Shown piece after piece: positions 51,593-60,968 of a DNA stretch of 64,000 bases. Each line of letters starts with the position of its first letter. The first letter of the stretch is position 1. The DNA comes from CBDDFV01 sp965227335 (GTDB lineage Bacteria; Planctomycetota; Phycisphaerae; Phycisphaerales; SM1A02). Location of the stretch: positions 1,054,001 to 1,118,000 of the forward strand of contig CBDDFV010000001.1 in NCBI GenBank assembly GCA_965227335.1, given 5' to 3'. Under the pieces are notes generated by a model, which was not told the origin of the DNA, ran no database searches, and saw nothing but the letters and a program-made list of their open reading frames with translations. The position numbers were made by a program, and so were the translations under genes.

Positions 51593-54153
51593 CCAGTCTC
51601 CCCGACGACCGACTGACCGCTCTCGCCACGTGTCCCGTGCTGCTCGTGGCGACCGACTATGACGGGACGATCGCGCCGATCGTCGACGATCCCGATCAGG
51701 CCCGCCCGGACCGGGAGGCGGTGGTGGCGCTTCGAATGCTCGCCGCGCTTCCGCAGACGCACGTGGCCGTGATCTCGGGCCGCGCCCTCGCCGACCTCGC
51801 CCGCCTCGCCGGGATGCCGGAGGACGTTCATCTCGTGGGCAGCCACGGCAGCGAGTTCGATCTCGACTACGCCGCCGCGCTGAGCGCAGACGCGCGAACG
51901 CTCCGGGCCCGGGTGGCGGAGGAGCTCGCATCGATCGCGGACGGCGCGGATGGTCTCGCCCTCGAACACAAGCCGGCGAGCGTCGCCCTGCATTACCGCC
52001 GCGCCCGACCCGAACATGCGGAGGACGCCGTGCAGGCCGCCGTCGACGGGCCCGGCGCCATCGAAGGCGTCTACACCAGGCACGGCAAACAGGTCGTGGA
52101 GTTCAGCGTCGTCTCGACGAGCAAGGGGGATGCGTTCGACGTGATCCGGCATCGCTGCGGCGCGGCGGCGGCGATCTTCCTCGGCGACGACCGGACCGAC
52201 GAGGACGCTTTCGTGCGGATGCGCGGCCCGGACGTCGGCGTGAAGGTCGGCCCCGGCGACACCGCCGCGCCGTTCCGCGTCGACGGGCCGACCGACGTGG
52301 CGCGGCTGCTTGCGCGGCTCGGCGAGATGCGGGCCGCGTGGCTCGAGCACGCCGAGGCGACGCCGATTGAACAGCATTCGCTGCTGACCGACCAGCGGGC
52401 GATCGCGCTCGCCACGCCGGGGGGACGCATCACCTGGTTCTGCGCCCCGCGCCCGGAGTCGCCGCCGATCTTCGCCGAACTGCTCGGCGGCGCCTCGGCC
52501 GGCCACTTCACTGTCCGCCCCGCCGACGATGAACGACCCGGGACGCCGGCGTACGACGACGGCGGGTTCATCCTCCGCACGACCTGGCCGCAGCTCGCCG
52601 TCACGGACTGGCTCGACTGCTCCGCCGGACGTCCGAACCAGCGGCCCGGACGAGCGGACCTTGTGCGGATCGTCGAAGGATCAGGCGTGGCGCGGCTTGA
52701 GTTCGCGCCGCGCCTTGACTTCGGACGCGCGCCCACCCGACTCCGCGTCCGCGACGGCGGACTCGAGATCGAGGACACGCTCGATCCCATCGTGCTCCGC
52801 TCCCCCGGCGTCGACTGGACGATCGAGACGGAAGGACCCCATCACACCGCCCGCGCGGACGTGCCACTCGCCGAGGGACAACCCCTTGTCCTCGAACTGC
52901 GCTACGGGTCCGGCCGCGTACGCGACGGGAACAACCATGACAGTCGCGATCGCGTGGCGGATCGCGGCCGGCTCACGCAGCGGTTCTGGTCCGCCTGGAC
53001 CGAACAACTCCAGACGCCCGACCTCGCTCCGGACCTCGTGAAACGCAGCGCGCTCGTGCTCAAGGCGCTCTGCCACGGACCGACGGGCGCCATCCTCGCC
53101 GCCGCGACGACCAGCCTGCCCGAACACATCGGCGGCGTACGCAACTGGGACTACCGCTACTGCTGGCTCCGCGACGCCGCCATGTCCGCCGCGTCGCTCG
53201 TCCGACTCGGCAGTCTTCAGGAGGCGATGTCGTTTCTCAACTGGGTGTGCGGCGTGGTGGACCAGTGCGAGGCGCCGGAGCGACTGCAGCCGCTGTACAC
53301 GGCGGCGGGCGCGGACCTCGGACCGGAGGCCGAGATCACCGACCTCTCCGGGTATCGCGGCAGTCGGCCGGTGCGGGTCGGCAACGCCGCGTCGCGCCAG
53401 GTGCAGCTCGACGTCTTCGGACCGGTGGTCGATCTCATCGCGCTGCTGCTCGCGCACGACGCGCCGCTGTCGTCCGAACACTGGCGACTCGTGGAGGCGA
53501 TGGTCGCGGCGGTGGAGGCGCGCTGGCGCGAGCCGGATCACGGCATCTGGGAGATCCGGCGGCCGCGCCGGCATCACGTCCACTCCAAGGTGATGTGCTG
53601 GGTCACCGTCGATCGCGCGGTGCGGATCGCGGAGGTGTTCCTCGAACGCGAGACGCCCCGCTGGATCGAACTCCGCGACGCAATCGCCGCCGACGTGCTC
53701 GAGCACGGCTTTCACCGGGAGGTCAACGCGTTCACGGCGGCGTACGACGACGTCGATCTCGACGCGGCCGCGCTGACCATCGGACTCTCCGGCCTGCTCG
53801 CGCCCGACGACCCGCGCTTCCTCCAGACGATCGACGCCGTCGAGCGCGAACTCCGCGACGGCCCCACCGTGTTCCGCTACCGCGCCGACGATGGTCTGCC
53901 CGGCTTCGAGGGCGGATTCCATCTGTGCACCGGGTGGCTGATCCTCGCCCTGGATGCGGCGGGCCGGCGGGAGGCCGCGCGACGACTGTTCGACGATCTC
54001 TGCGGACTGGCGGGCCCGACCGGGCTGCTGCCCGAACAGTTCGATCCGGCGACCGGCCTGTCGCTCGGCAACACGCCGCAGGCGTACTCGCACGTGGCGA
54101 TCATCGACGCCGCGCTGCGGCTGTCGCACGCTGAGAACGCGTTTTCGGCTTGA
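51589..54153 (+). CDS. Fusion of trehalose-6-phosphate phosphatase and GH15 glycosidase
   Basis: This is an 854-residue protein. Residues 1-245 are an OtsB-type HAD phosphatase: DYDGT with Asp23/Asp25, SGRALADLARLAG, and GDDRTDEDAF with Asp200/Asp201. Residues about 260-854 are a GH15 domain of the kind found in trehalases and glucoamylases: WDYRYCWLRDAAMS, GSRPVRVGNAA, HGIWEIR with general acid candidate Glu655, and LPEQFDP with base candidate Glu816. OtsB makes trehalose. A GH15 trehalase would break it down, so the fusion either balances the pool or its glycosidase acts on another glucan. There is no signal peptide, so it is cytoplasmic. It is coupled to otsA. Confidence 0.9.
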   Translation: MTSLPDDRLTALATCPVLLVATDYDGTIAPIVDDPDQARPDREAVVALRMLAALPQTHVAVISGRALADLARLAGMPEDVHLVGSHGSEFDLDYAAALSADARTLRARVAEELASIADGADGLALEHKPASVALHYRRARPEHAEDAVQAAVDGPGAIEGVYTRHGKQVVEFSVVSTSKGDAFDVIRHRCGAAAAIFLGDDRTDEDAFVRMRGPDVGVKVGPGDTAAPFRVDGPTDVARLLARLGEMRAAWLEHAEATPIEQHSLLTDQRAIALATPGGRITWFCAPRPESPPIFAELLGGASAGHFTVRPADDERPGTPAYDDGGFILRTTWPQLAVTDWLDCSAGRPNQRPGRADLVRIVEGSGVARLEFAPRLDFGRAPTRLRVRDGGLEIEDTLDPIVLRSPGVDWTIETEGPHHTARADVPLAEGQPLVLELRYGSGRVRDGNNHDSRDRVADRGRLTQRFWSAWTEQLQTPDLAPDLVKRSALVLKALCHGPTGAILAAATTSLPEHIGGVRNWDYRYCWLRDAAMSAASLVRLGSLQEAMSFLNWVCGVVDQCEAPERLQPLYTAAGADLGPEAEITDLSGYRGSRPVRVGNAASRQVQLDVFGPVVDLIALLLAHDAPLSSEHWRLVEAMVAAVEARWREPDHGIWEIRRPRRHHVHSKVMCWVTVDRAVRIAEVFLERETPRWIELRDAIAADVLEHGFHREVNAFTAAYDDVDLDAAALTIGLSGLLAPDDPRFLQTIDAVERELRDGPTVFRYRADDGLPGFEGGFHLCTGWLILALDAAGRREAARRLFDDLCGLAGPTGLLPEQFDPATGLSLGNTPQAYSHVAIIDAALRLSHAENAFSA

Positions 54154-54228
54154 ATCGCGTTCCGAGCCCGTTAGGCTGAAGATCGGCGTCGCCGTCCGCC
54201 CCTCGCGCGGCGCCCGTGGAAGGAAGAG

Positions 54229-56304
54229 ATGATGATCGGACACCGTTGCGCCCCGTTTCTCCCGCTGGTCGGATGCCTGGTCGCCGCGTCATGCGCCGCC
54301 GTCGCCGCCGCGGATCCGCTCGCGACGGACGACCGCGCGGATCGCGTCGACCGCCATCCGCTCCTCGCTCTGCTCGACGAGGCCGGGGCGTCCTTCGCGT
54401 CCGGCGACGGCCCGCTGCCGGGCGGCCCCTCGGGTATGGACGGCGGCGGCGCGTGCTGTCTGATGGGGGATGCGTGTCTGCCCGCGGCGGACGAAATCGA
54501 ATGTGGGCGGCTCGGCGGCGTCTTCCTGCCGGGCGAGACGTGTGATAACAATCCCTGCCTGCCCGGCGCCTGTTGCGACGGCGACAACTGCGGCGAGGCG
54601 GGCGCCTTTTCGTGCATCACCGCCGGCCGCACGTTTGCGGGGGCGGGGACGACGTGCTTCGACGATCCCTGCGAATCCGGCGTCGGCGCGTGCTGCTTCG
54701 GCGACGGCGGCTGTCTCGATCTCGCGCCGAAGGACTGCGACGCGATGGGGGGAACGTGGCTCGGAGCGGGAACGAACTGCGGTCAGGACCCGTGCACGTT
54801 CGGCGGCTGCTGCCTGCCCGGCGGCGGCTGCATCGACAACGCGCGGTATGAGTGCGACGACATCGGGGGCGCGTTCGTGCCCGGCGTGTTCTGCGCCGAC
54901 GACGCGTGCGACGCCGCCGGCGAATGTCCCAACGACTCGCTCTTCGCCCAGACCTTCGACGGACCACAGGACTTCGTGGGCGGCACGTCGGAGGCCTCGT
55001 CCGCCTTCCAGCGGTGGGAGAACTTCAGCGGCGTGGCCGGGCCGATCGAGGGGCTGATCTGGTGGGGCTTTGATCTCGACAACATCGGCGGCTCCAACTT
55101 CGTCGAGTGTGAGGAGCCCGATCCCACCTTCGAGATCACCTTCCACGAGGATGCGGGCGGCGCGCCGGGCGCCGTGGTGTGCGCCTATGAACTCACCGCC
55201 GAACGCACGCCCACCGGCGATCTCTACCTGGGGGCGGAGCTTAACCGCTACGAGGTCGCCCTCCCCGATCCGTGCGTGCTCGTCAACGGCTGGGTGTCGA
55301 TCCACGGCCTCGGCGATGCGGAGTGCTGGTTCCTCTGGCTCAGCGCCGGATCGGGCGACTCCTGGTGCGACAACTGCATTCCCTCCCAGCAGAGCTTCGA
55401 TCTTTCGCTCTGCCTTCTCGGCCCGACGGGCGGCGTCTTCGGCGCGTGCTGCACGGAGGCGACCGGCGGCTGTCTGGACAACGTCGAGATCATCGACTGC
55501 CTCGCCCCCGATCAACGATTCGTTCCGGACGCGGCGTGCGCGGATCTGGATCCGCCGTGCGGCGTTGTCTTTGGCGCGTGCTGTCTCGGGGACGACGGCT
55601 GCAACCAGGTGACCGAAGAATCGTGCGCGAAGCAGGGGGGCGACTGGCTCGGCGCGAACACGCTCTGCAACGCCTGCCCGTGCGCCGCCCCGTGCCCGCC
55701 CGACGCCGTCCAGAACGACGAACCCGCCTGCATGACCAACTACGTCGATGCGTTCAATCCCGGCTGCAACAGCGCCGACCCCGTCTTCTCGACGATCGAA
55801 GCCGGCGTCGAGACCTGCGGGACGAGCGGGATCTTCGAACTCAACGGCGAACCGACGCCCGACTTCGACTGGTACGAGATCGTCGTCGACGGCTTCGGCC
55901 AACTCGTCTGGACGGCCCGCGCCGAGTTCCGGCCCCAGGTGTGGATCATCGACGGCAACAACGGTTGTCCCGGCGAGGTCCTCGACACCGGACTCGCGTT
56001 CGAGTGCGATGACGTCGACGCCGTCGCCGACGTCGGCCCCGGACGGTACTGGCTCGTCATCGCGCCGTGGGCCTTCACGGACAGCGCGGCGTGCGGCGCG
56101 CGGTACACCGCGTCCGTCTTTCTCCTCGGCGGCTGCACGCCCGACCTCGACGGCGACGGACTCATCAACGCCGCCGACCTCGCGATCCTGCTCAGCGCCT
56201 GGGGCGACAACCCCGGCGCGCCCGCCGACCTCAACGATGACGGCGTCGTCGACGCCGCCGATCTTGCCCTGCTCCTCGCCGAATGGGGCGAGTGCCTGCA
56301 GTAA
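54229..56304 (+). CDS. Secreted cysteine-rich repeat protein with dockerin-like tail
   Basis: This is a 691-residue protein with SD GGAAGGAAGAG and a signal peptide ending near residue 28 (AAVAAAD). Residues 80-235 hold five GACC-type repeats of about 35 residues (GACCFGDGGCLDLAPKDC; GGCCLPGGGCIDNARYEC), and two more lie at about 405-490. Between them is a beta-sandwich region (FDGPQDFVGGTSEASSAFQR; WENFSGVAGPIEGLIWWGFD). A further beta domain follows at about 505-630. The final 53 residues are the dockerin-like pair. The cysteines should form disulfides outside the cytoplasm. The function is unknown; proteins of this kind are abundant in planctomycete exoproteomes. Confidence 0.82.
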   Translation: MMIGHRCAPFLPLVGCLVAASCAAVAAADPLATDDRADRVDRHPLLALLDEAGASFASGDGPLPGGPSGMDGGGACCLMGDACLPAADEIECGRLGGVFLPGETCDNNPCLPGACCDGDNCGEAGAFSCITAGRTFAGAGTTCFDDPCESGVGACCFGDGGCLDLAPKDCDAMGGTWLGAGTNCGQDPCTFGGCCLPGGGCIDNARYECDDIGGAFVPGVFCADDACDAAGECPNDSLFAQTFDGPQDFVGGTSEASSAFQRWENFSGVAGPIEGLIWWGFDLDNIGGSNFVECEEPDPTFEITFHEDAGGAPGAVVCAYELTAERTPTGDLYLGAELNRYEVALPDPCVLVNGWVSIHGLGDAECWFLWLSAGSGDSWCDNCIPSQQSFDLSLCLLGPTGGVFGACCTEATGGCLDNVEIIDCLAPDQRFVPDAACADLDPPCGVVFGACCLGDDGCNQVTEESCAKQGGDWLGANTLCNACPCAAPCPPDAVQNDEPACMTNYVDAFNPGCNSADPVFSTIEAGVETCGTSGIFELNGEPTPDFDWYEIVVDGFGQLVWTARAEFRPQVWIIDGNNGCPGEVLDTGLAFECDDVDAVADVGPGRYWLVIAPWAFTDSAACGARYTASVFLLGGCTPDLDGDGLINAADLAILLSAWGDNPGAPADLNDDGVVDAADLALLLAEWGECLQ

Positions 56305-56414
56305 TCGCGCGGCGGGCGACGCCGCTTGAGGACCGTGTCCGGCGGCTGATCCGTGTCGACCTCGATCGCGATCTCGACGCGGTCCCCGACGAACTGGCGC
56401 CGCCCGGGGACTGA
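56292..56414 (+). CDS. Possible small protein, 40 residues
   Basis: A GTG-initiated frame overlapping the end of the cysteine-rich protein gene encodes a charged peptide (LEDRVRRLIRVDLDRDLDAV near the middle) with high GC3. No ribosome-binding site of its own is clear, but termination-reinitiation is possible. It may be a chance open frame in GC-rich DNA or a remnant. Confidence 0.2.
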   Translation: MPAVIARRATPLEDRVRRLIRVDLDRDLDAVPDELAPPGD

Positions 56415-56434
56415 GGCGCCGCCTCGTGGGGACT

Positions 56435-57004
56435 TCAGGTCTCGCGCAGCTGATCCGCGAGCCATCCGCGGGCCGCGGCCCAGTCGCTCTCAATCGTCCG
56501 CTTCGACACCCCGAGCACCTCCGAAATACGCTCCACCGACAACGAGGCGAAGGAGCGCAGTTCGACCACGCGGGCCTGACGCGGACTGATCGCTTCAAGT
56601 TTCGTCAACGCTTCGTCCAGCGCGAGAATGTCGGGCGCCTCATCGCCCGACGAGATCAGGTCGGGATCGACTTCCACCCGCACGCGATCGCCGCCCCGCC
56701 GCTGGCGACCCTTGCCCCGGGCGTGGTCCACGAGCACCCGCCGCATCGTGATCGCGGCCAGTCCGAGCACCTGGCCGGGGTTGTCCCAGTCGATGTTCCG
56801 CTGGTCGGCGAGACGCAGATACGCCTCGTTGACCAGTGCGGTCGGCTGCAGGGTGTGATCGGCCCGCTCGTTCTTCATTCGCGCCCGGGCGATGATCTTC
56901 AGTTCGTCGTAGAGCTGGTCAAAGAGCGACGACCGCGCCTCGGCCTCGCCGGCCTGCGCCCGCGCGGCGATCTGATCGACGTGATGCTCATCAGGCTCCG
57001 TCAT
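56435..57004 (-). CDS. ECF-type RNA polymerase sigma factor
   Basis: This 189-residue protein starts MTEPDEHHVDQIAARAQAG. Region 2 is at about 20-90 (LFDQLYDELKIIARARMK; ALVNEAYLRLADQ) and region 4 at about 135-185 (LEAISPRQARVVELRSFASL; ISEVLGVSKRTIESDWAAA). It matches the Sigma70-ECF-like group that is expanded in planctomycetes and often sits beside serine/threonine kinases. No kinase or anti-sigma gene is adjacent here. Its regulon is unknown. Confidence 0.92.
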   Translation of the reverse strand: MTEPDEHHVDQIAARAQAGEAEARSSLFDQLYDELKIIARARMKNERADHTLQPTALVNEAYLRLADQRNIDWDNPGQVLGLAAITMRRVLVDHARGKGRQRRGGDRVRVEVDPDLISSGDEAPDILALDEALTKLEAISPRQARVVELRSFASLSVERISEVLGVSKRTIESDWAAARGWLADQLRET

Positions 57005-57164
57005 GGTCTGCTCCCATCTCCGATCCGTGCAAGCACGATACCACGGACGCCCGCCCCGCGACGCGCGAGAACCGCCGCCGATCCGCCCGCGTCCGATGGT
57101 CCGGAGCCGGCCGATCCGGCGGTTTCTTTGACGCGCACGCCGCGCGGCCGGGTACCGTGCAGGC

Positions 57165-57761
57165 ATGGCGTCGACCGGGCCCACATCCCGCCGGCTCACC
57201 GTGCCGAACCTGCTGACCGGGTCGCGGGTGATCGGCTCGGTCGTGCTGGTAGGCGTCGCCCTCACCGGACGCGTCGACTGGTTCATCGGGCTGTTCCTGG
57301 TCCTGCTCCTCACCGACGGACTCGACGGCCGGCTCGCGGTCTGGCTGGATCAGGCGACCGAGTTCGGCGCCCGACTTGATTCGATCGCCGATGCGACGCT
57401 GTCCATGTGCCTGCTCATCGGCGCCGCGATCCTCCGCCCGGACTTCTTCGCCACGCACCTCGTGCTCGTGATCGCGATGCTGGCGAGCTTCTTCACCGTG
57501 CAGGGGCTGAGCTTCGTGCGGTTCGGTCGACTGCCGGCCCTGCACACCTGGGCGGCGAAGGGGGCCTGGGTGCTGGTGATCGCGGCGGTGCTCGTGCTGC
57601 TCGCGAGCGGCTCTCCGTGGCCGGCCCGGATCGCGATGGCGCTGATCATCGTCGCCAACCTGGAAGCGCTGCTGATTGTGCTCACCCTGCCGGTCTGGCG
57701 GGCGAACGTACGCACGCTGTGGCATGTCCGACACGCTCGCGCGCAAACGCCGGTCGCGTAG
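57165..57761 (+). CDS. CDP-alcohol phosphatidyltransferase-family membrane protein
   Basis: This 198-residue inner-membrane enzyme has about five or six helices. The family motif DGxxAR...GxxxDxxxD is visible as DGRLAVWLDQATEFGARLD, followed by SIAD, with all four aspartates present. The conserved Arg after Ala is replaced by Val. Members transfer a phospho-alcohol from a CDP-activated lipid to an alcohol such as glycerol phosphate or inositol. The acceptor cannot be read. It is divergent from the ECF sigma gene and convergent with a glycosyltransferase gene (stops only three bases apart), hinting at glycolipid or phosphoglycolipid synthesis. Confidence 0.87.
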   Translation: MASTGPTSRRLTVPNLLTGSRVIGSVVLVGVALTGRVDWFIGLFLVLLLTDGLDGRLAVWLDQATEFGARLDSIADATLSMCLLIGAAILRPDFFATHLVLVIAMLASFFTVQGLSFVRFGRLPALHTWAAKGAWVLVIAAVLVLLASGSPWPARIAMALIIVANLEALLIVLTLPVWRANVRTLWHVRHARAQTPVA

Positions 57762-57764
57762 CGT

Positions 57765-58997
57765 TCACGCGTCCGGAAGGCGGAGCGCCGGCGGCGGCGC
57801 CGTCTCGCCCGCCAGCACCGCCTCCACCGCCTGGCGGAATCGTTCGGTCTGGGCGGCGAGCGAGAATCGCTCCAGCGCCCGCGCCCGACCCGCATCGCCC
57901 ATCTCACCCCATCGGGGACGCTCGTCGAGAGCGCGGCGGATGGCGTCGGCGATCGCATCGGGCGTCGGGTCGTGGTAGTGCCAGCCGGTCACGCCGTCGA
58001 CCACCGTTTCGGCCGGACCGCCGAGCGCGTGGGCGAGCACCGGCCGCCCCATCATCATCGCCTCGATCACCGACAATCCGAACGGCTCGGGATCGACACG
58101 CATGTTCCCGACGATGTCGGCGCCCGCGTAATACCGCTCCGGATCGTCGACCAGGCCCGCGAAGTGGACGCGGTGCGCGGCGCCGGCGCGGGTCGCCGCG
58201 TCGCGAATCGCGTCCGCGTGCGCATCATCGGTCGGTCCGCCGACCAGCACGAGGTGCAGATCCGCGTCGACCTCAGCGAGCGCCTGAGTGGTCACAAGCT
58301 GCCCCTTCGCTTCCGTCACGCGGGCCGCGATGACGAGCACCGGCGCGTCGGGCGGGATATGCAGAGCGGCGCGATCAAACGCCGGGGCGTCAGGATTGAA
58401 TCGGGCGGGATCCGCCCCGAGGTGAAACACCCACGGCGTGACGAGACCGTCGCCGAGACTGCGGGCGGTGAAGGCGCTGTTGGCGAGCGGCTGCACGCCG
58501 TGCCGTCGGCACACCACCTGATAGACGAGTGCGTTCAGACCGAACAGGCGTCGAGACACGGCGTTGGGCATCTCCCAGACCGCGCCGCCGCACCCGAGCG
58601 CCCGGGCCGTCCGTCCGACCGCGGCCACGAGGTTCGGCCACTGGACATGCAGGATATCGGTGCGGGGAACGCCGGCGCGAAGGGCGGCCTCGGCGACGTC
58701 GCCGCCGAGTCGATGCAGGGCTCTGACGGCGCGGATCGGGTTGCCGGCGAGCATGGGCGGCGGCGCGAGGTCGAGATCGGTCACCGGCACGTCGAGCGCA
58801 CGCAGGTCATCGCTCATCGGACCGCGGGTGACGCAGACGGCGCTGATGTCCCAGCCGAGGATGGTGCGGACGGAGGTCATGAGGTTGACCGCCGCGCGTC
58901 GGACGCCGTACCGCTCCTCGCCCGAGCACAGCCACGCGACCGATCGTCTCGACGGCGTCTGATCGCCGGGGCTGGCGTCGGCGTGCGGGGGATTCAT
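57765..58997 (-). CDS. Glycosyltransferase family 4 (GT-B fold)
   Basis: This is a 410-residue protein. The N-terminal half (VAWLCSGEERYGVRRAAVNL; ILHVQWPNLVAAVGRTAR) is the acceptor domain. The C-terminal half carries the nucleotide-sugar signature VFHLGADPARFNP, VLVIAARVTEAKGQ, and DPEPFGLSVIEAMMMGRPV with the ExxxxxxxE-type pattern, then VVDGVTGWHYHDP. It adds a sugar to an unknown acceptor, likely a lipid or surface glycan. No membrane helix is present. Confidence 0.92.
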   Translation of the reverse strand: MNPPHADASPGDQTPSRRSVAWLCSGEERYGVRRAAVNLMTSVRTILGWDISAVCVTRGPMSDDLRALDVPVTDLDLAPPPMLAGNPIRAVRALHRLGGDVAEAALRAGVPRTDILHVQWPNLVAAVGRTARALGCGGAVWEMPNAVSRRLFGLNALVYQVVCRRHGVQPLANSAFTARSLGDGLVTPWVFHLGADPARFNPDAPAFDRAALHIPPDAPVLVIAARVTEAKGQLVTTQALAEVDADLHLVLVGGPTDDAHADAIRDAATRAGAAHRVHFAGLVDDPERYYAGADIVGNMRVDPEPFGLSVIEAMMMGRPVLAHALGGPAETVVDGVTGWHYHDPTPDAIADAIRRALDERPRWGEMGDAGRARALERFSLAAQTERFRQAVEAVLAGETAPPPALRLPDA

Positions 58998-59190
58998 CGA
59001 AGGCGGGTCTCCATCCGACCGGAAAGGGGGTCTGTCATCCTAGAAACGGCCTCGAACCCCCGCAAATCGGCGATGAGCCCATCGAAAACACAGCGTCGGC
59101 ATCAGATTCATCAGGGCGAATATGGAATCCGGCGGTGGGTCCCGGCATACTGGAGCAAGCGACACACACGATCTTTGATGGAGATGGAAT

Positions 59191-60924
59191 ATGCTGACGT
59201 TGGCGATGACGATGATTGCGGCCGCGACGGCCGGAACGGACCCGATCGAGAATGCCTGGCTGTCGACCTACGGCGGATCGGCGCAGGCCAACGACGAGGC
59301 GAACGAGATCGTGCGGGCCGAGAACGGGGACTTCTTCCTGGTCGGGTCGGTCCAGAACGGGGCGGCGCTGGACATCATCGTCTGGCGGATCGCGCCGGAC
59401 GGCGCGCCGCTCTGGTCGACGACCTGGGACAGTCAAGACAGCGGCAACGACTACGTCGCCAGCGTGACGCGTGACGAAGCGAGCGGGGATCTCTACGTGG
59501 CCGGCTACTTCTACGGCGGTCCGTCCTCGACCACCGGCGTCCTGATGCGTCTCGACGGCGTCACCGGCAGTCTCGAGTGGGACCGCATCTTCAATCCCGG
59601 CGGGGCGGGCAACGTCAATCACTTCGTCCGGGAGGTTGCGGTGGACGCGGCCGGGTCGGTCTACGTCTGCGGGGCCAGCCGAGCCTGGCCGGCGCCGTCC
59701 AACACGATGCTCGTGAAGTACAGCCCGGATGGCGACCAGATGTGGACCCGCGCGTTCGACGGCGCGTTCGGCGGCTGGGATTACATCTACGAACTGGTGA
59801 TCGATTCCAACGGCGACATCATCGGCGTCGGCGAAATGCAGATGTCGTCGTCCGACTACGACGTAGCGCTCTGGAAGTACGCGCCGAACGGGGATGTCGT
59901 CTGGTTCGACACCTTCGCGGACGGCGACTATCCGTCGCAGGTCCGGCTCGGCCCGGCGGACTCGATCTACGTGTCCGGTTGGGGCCGTCCCAACGGGGGG
60001 GACGATGAGGACGCCATGGTCGCGCGGTTCGATACGAACGGCGTACTCGAGTGGACGACCTTCTTCGCGGGGCCCACGCTCGATCAGGACAAGTTCTTCG
60101 ACATGGCGATCACTGACGACGGCGTGGCCTACGCCGTCGGCGAGACGATCGTGCCGGATGTGTACAAGGAATTCCTGACCGCCCGCGTGAACCCGGACGG
60201 AGCGCTCGCCTGGACCCGCACCACCGGAGATCCCTTCCTCGACGACACCGACCAGGCGGAACGCGTCGAGATCGACGACAACGGTCACCTGCTCGTGTCG
60301 GGCCGCAGCCAGCAACTCATCGGACGCCCCGGCGAGGACCCCGACTACGAGGAGGGCTTCCGGCTCGCCAGCTACACCGCCGACGGCGACGAGCGGTACG
60401 CCCAGTTCATCGGCTTCGCGCCGATCACGTACAACACCCTGCGGGATGTGACGGTGGTGGGAGACGGGGAGATCGTCTGCACCGGATCGATCGACGGTCC
60501 CGGCGGGGACGGCGACATCTTCGTCGGCAAGTGGGTCGAGAACTTCGACTGCAACGACAACGGCGTCGATGACGGCCTCGACATCGCCGAAGGAACGAGC
60601 CTCGACTGCAACGAAAATGAGATCCCCGACGAATGCGACATCGCCGACGGGACCGCCCTCGACTGCAACCACAACGGGGTCCCGGATGCGTGCGACATCG
60701 CGGACGGCCTGCTCACCGATGACGACGCCTCCGGCGTGGCCGACCAGTGCGAAGCGCTCGGCGATCTCGACGGCGACGGCGCCGTCGGCGCGGCGGACCT
60801 CTCGGTGCTGCTCGGCGGCTGGGGCCGGTGCGACGGCTGCCCCGCCGACCTCAACGACGACGGCGTGATCGACGCGGCGGATCTGGCGCTCCTGCTCGCC
60901 AACTGGGGGTCGACTTCGGGGTGA
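59191..60924 (+). CDS. Secreted beta-propeller (SBBP-like) protein with calcium loops and dockerin-like tail
   Basis: This is a 577-residue protein with GGAG ahead of the ATG and a short signal peptide (MLTLAMTMIAAATAG). Residues 20-445 hold repeated 45-55 residue units (VRAENGDFFLVGSVQNG; DEASGDLYVAGYFYGG; SNGDIIGVGEMQMSSS; DNGHLLVSGRSQQLI) of SBBP/propeller style. DCNDNGVDDGLDIAEG-type calcium loops follow at about 452-520, then the dockerin-like pair (524-577). The architecture suggests a non-catalytic surface or matrix protein. Confidence 0.85.
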   Translation: MLTLAMTMIAAATAGTDPIENAWLSTYGGSAQANDEANEIVRAENGDFFLVGSVQNGAALDIIVWRIAPDGAPLWSTTWDSQDSGNDYVASVTRDEASGDLYVAGYFYGGPSSTTGVLMRLDGVTGSLEWDRIFNPGGAGNVNHFVREVAVDAAGSVYVCGASRAWPAPSNTMLVKYSPDGDQMWTRAFDGAFGGWDYIYELVIDSNGDIIGVGEMQMSSSDYDVALWKYAPNGDVVWFDTFADGDYPSQVRLGPADSIYVSGWGRPNGGDDEDAMVARFDTNGVLEWTTFFAGPTLDQDKFFDMAITDDGVAYAVGETIVPDVYKEFLTARVNPDGALAWTRTTGDPFLDDTDQAERVEIDDNGHLLVSGRSQQLIGRPGEDPDYEEGFRLASYTADGDERYAQFIGFAPITYNTLRDVTVVGDGEIVCTGSIDGPGGDGDIFVGKWVENFDCNDNGVDDGLDIAEGTSLDCNENEIPDECDIADGTALDCNHNGVPDACDIADGLLTDDDASGVADQCEALGDLDGDGAVGAADLSVLLGGWGRCDGCPADLNDDGVIDAADLALLLANWGSTSG

Positions 60925-60968
60925 GATCCCCGTCCGCCACGCCCGCCGACCCGGTACGCTGACCTCGA

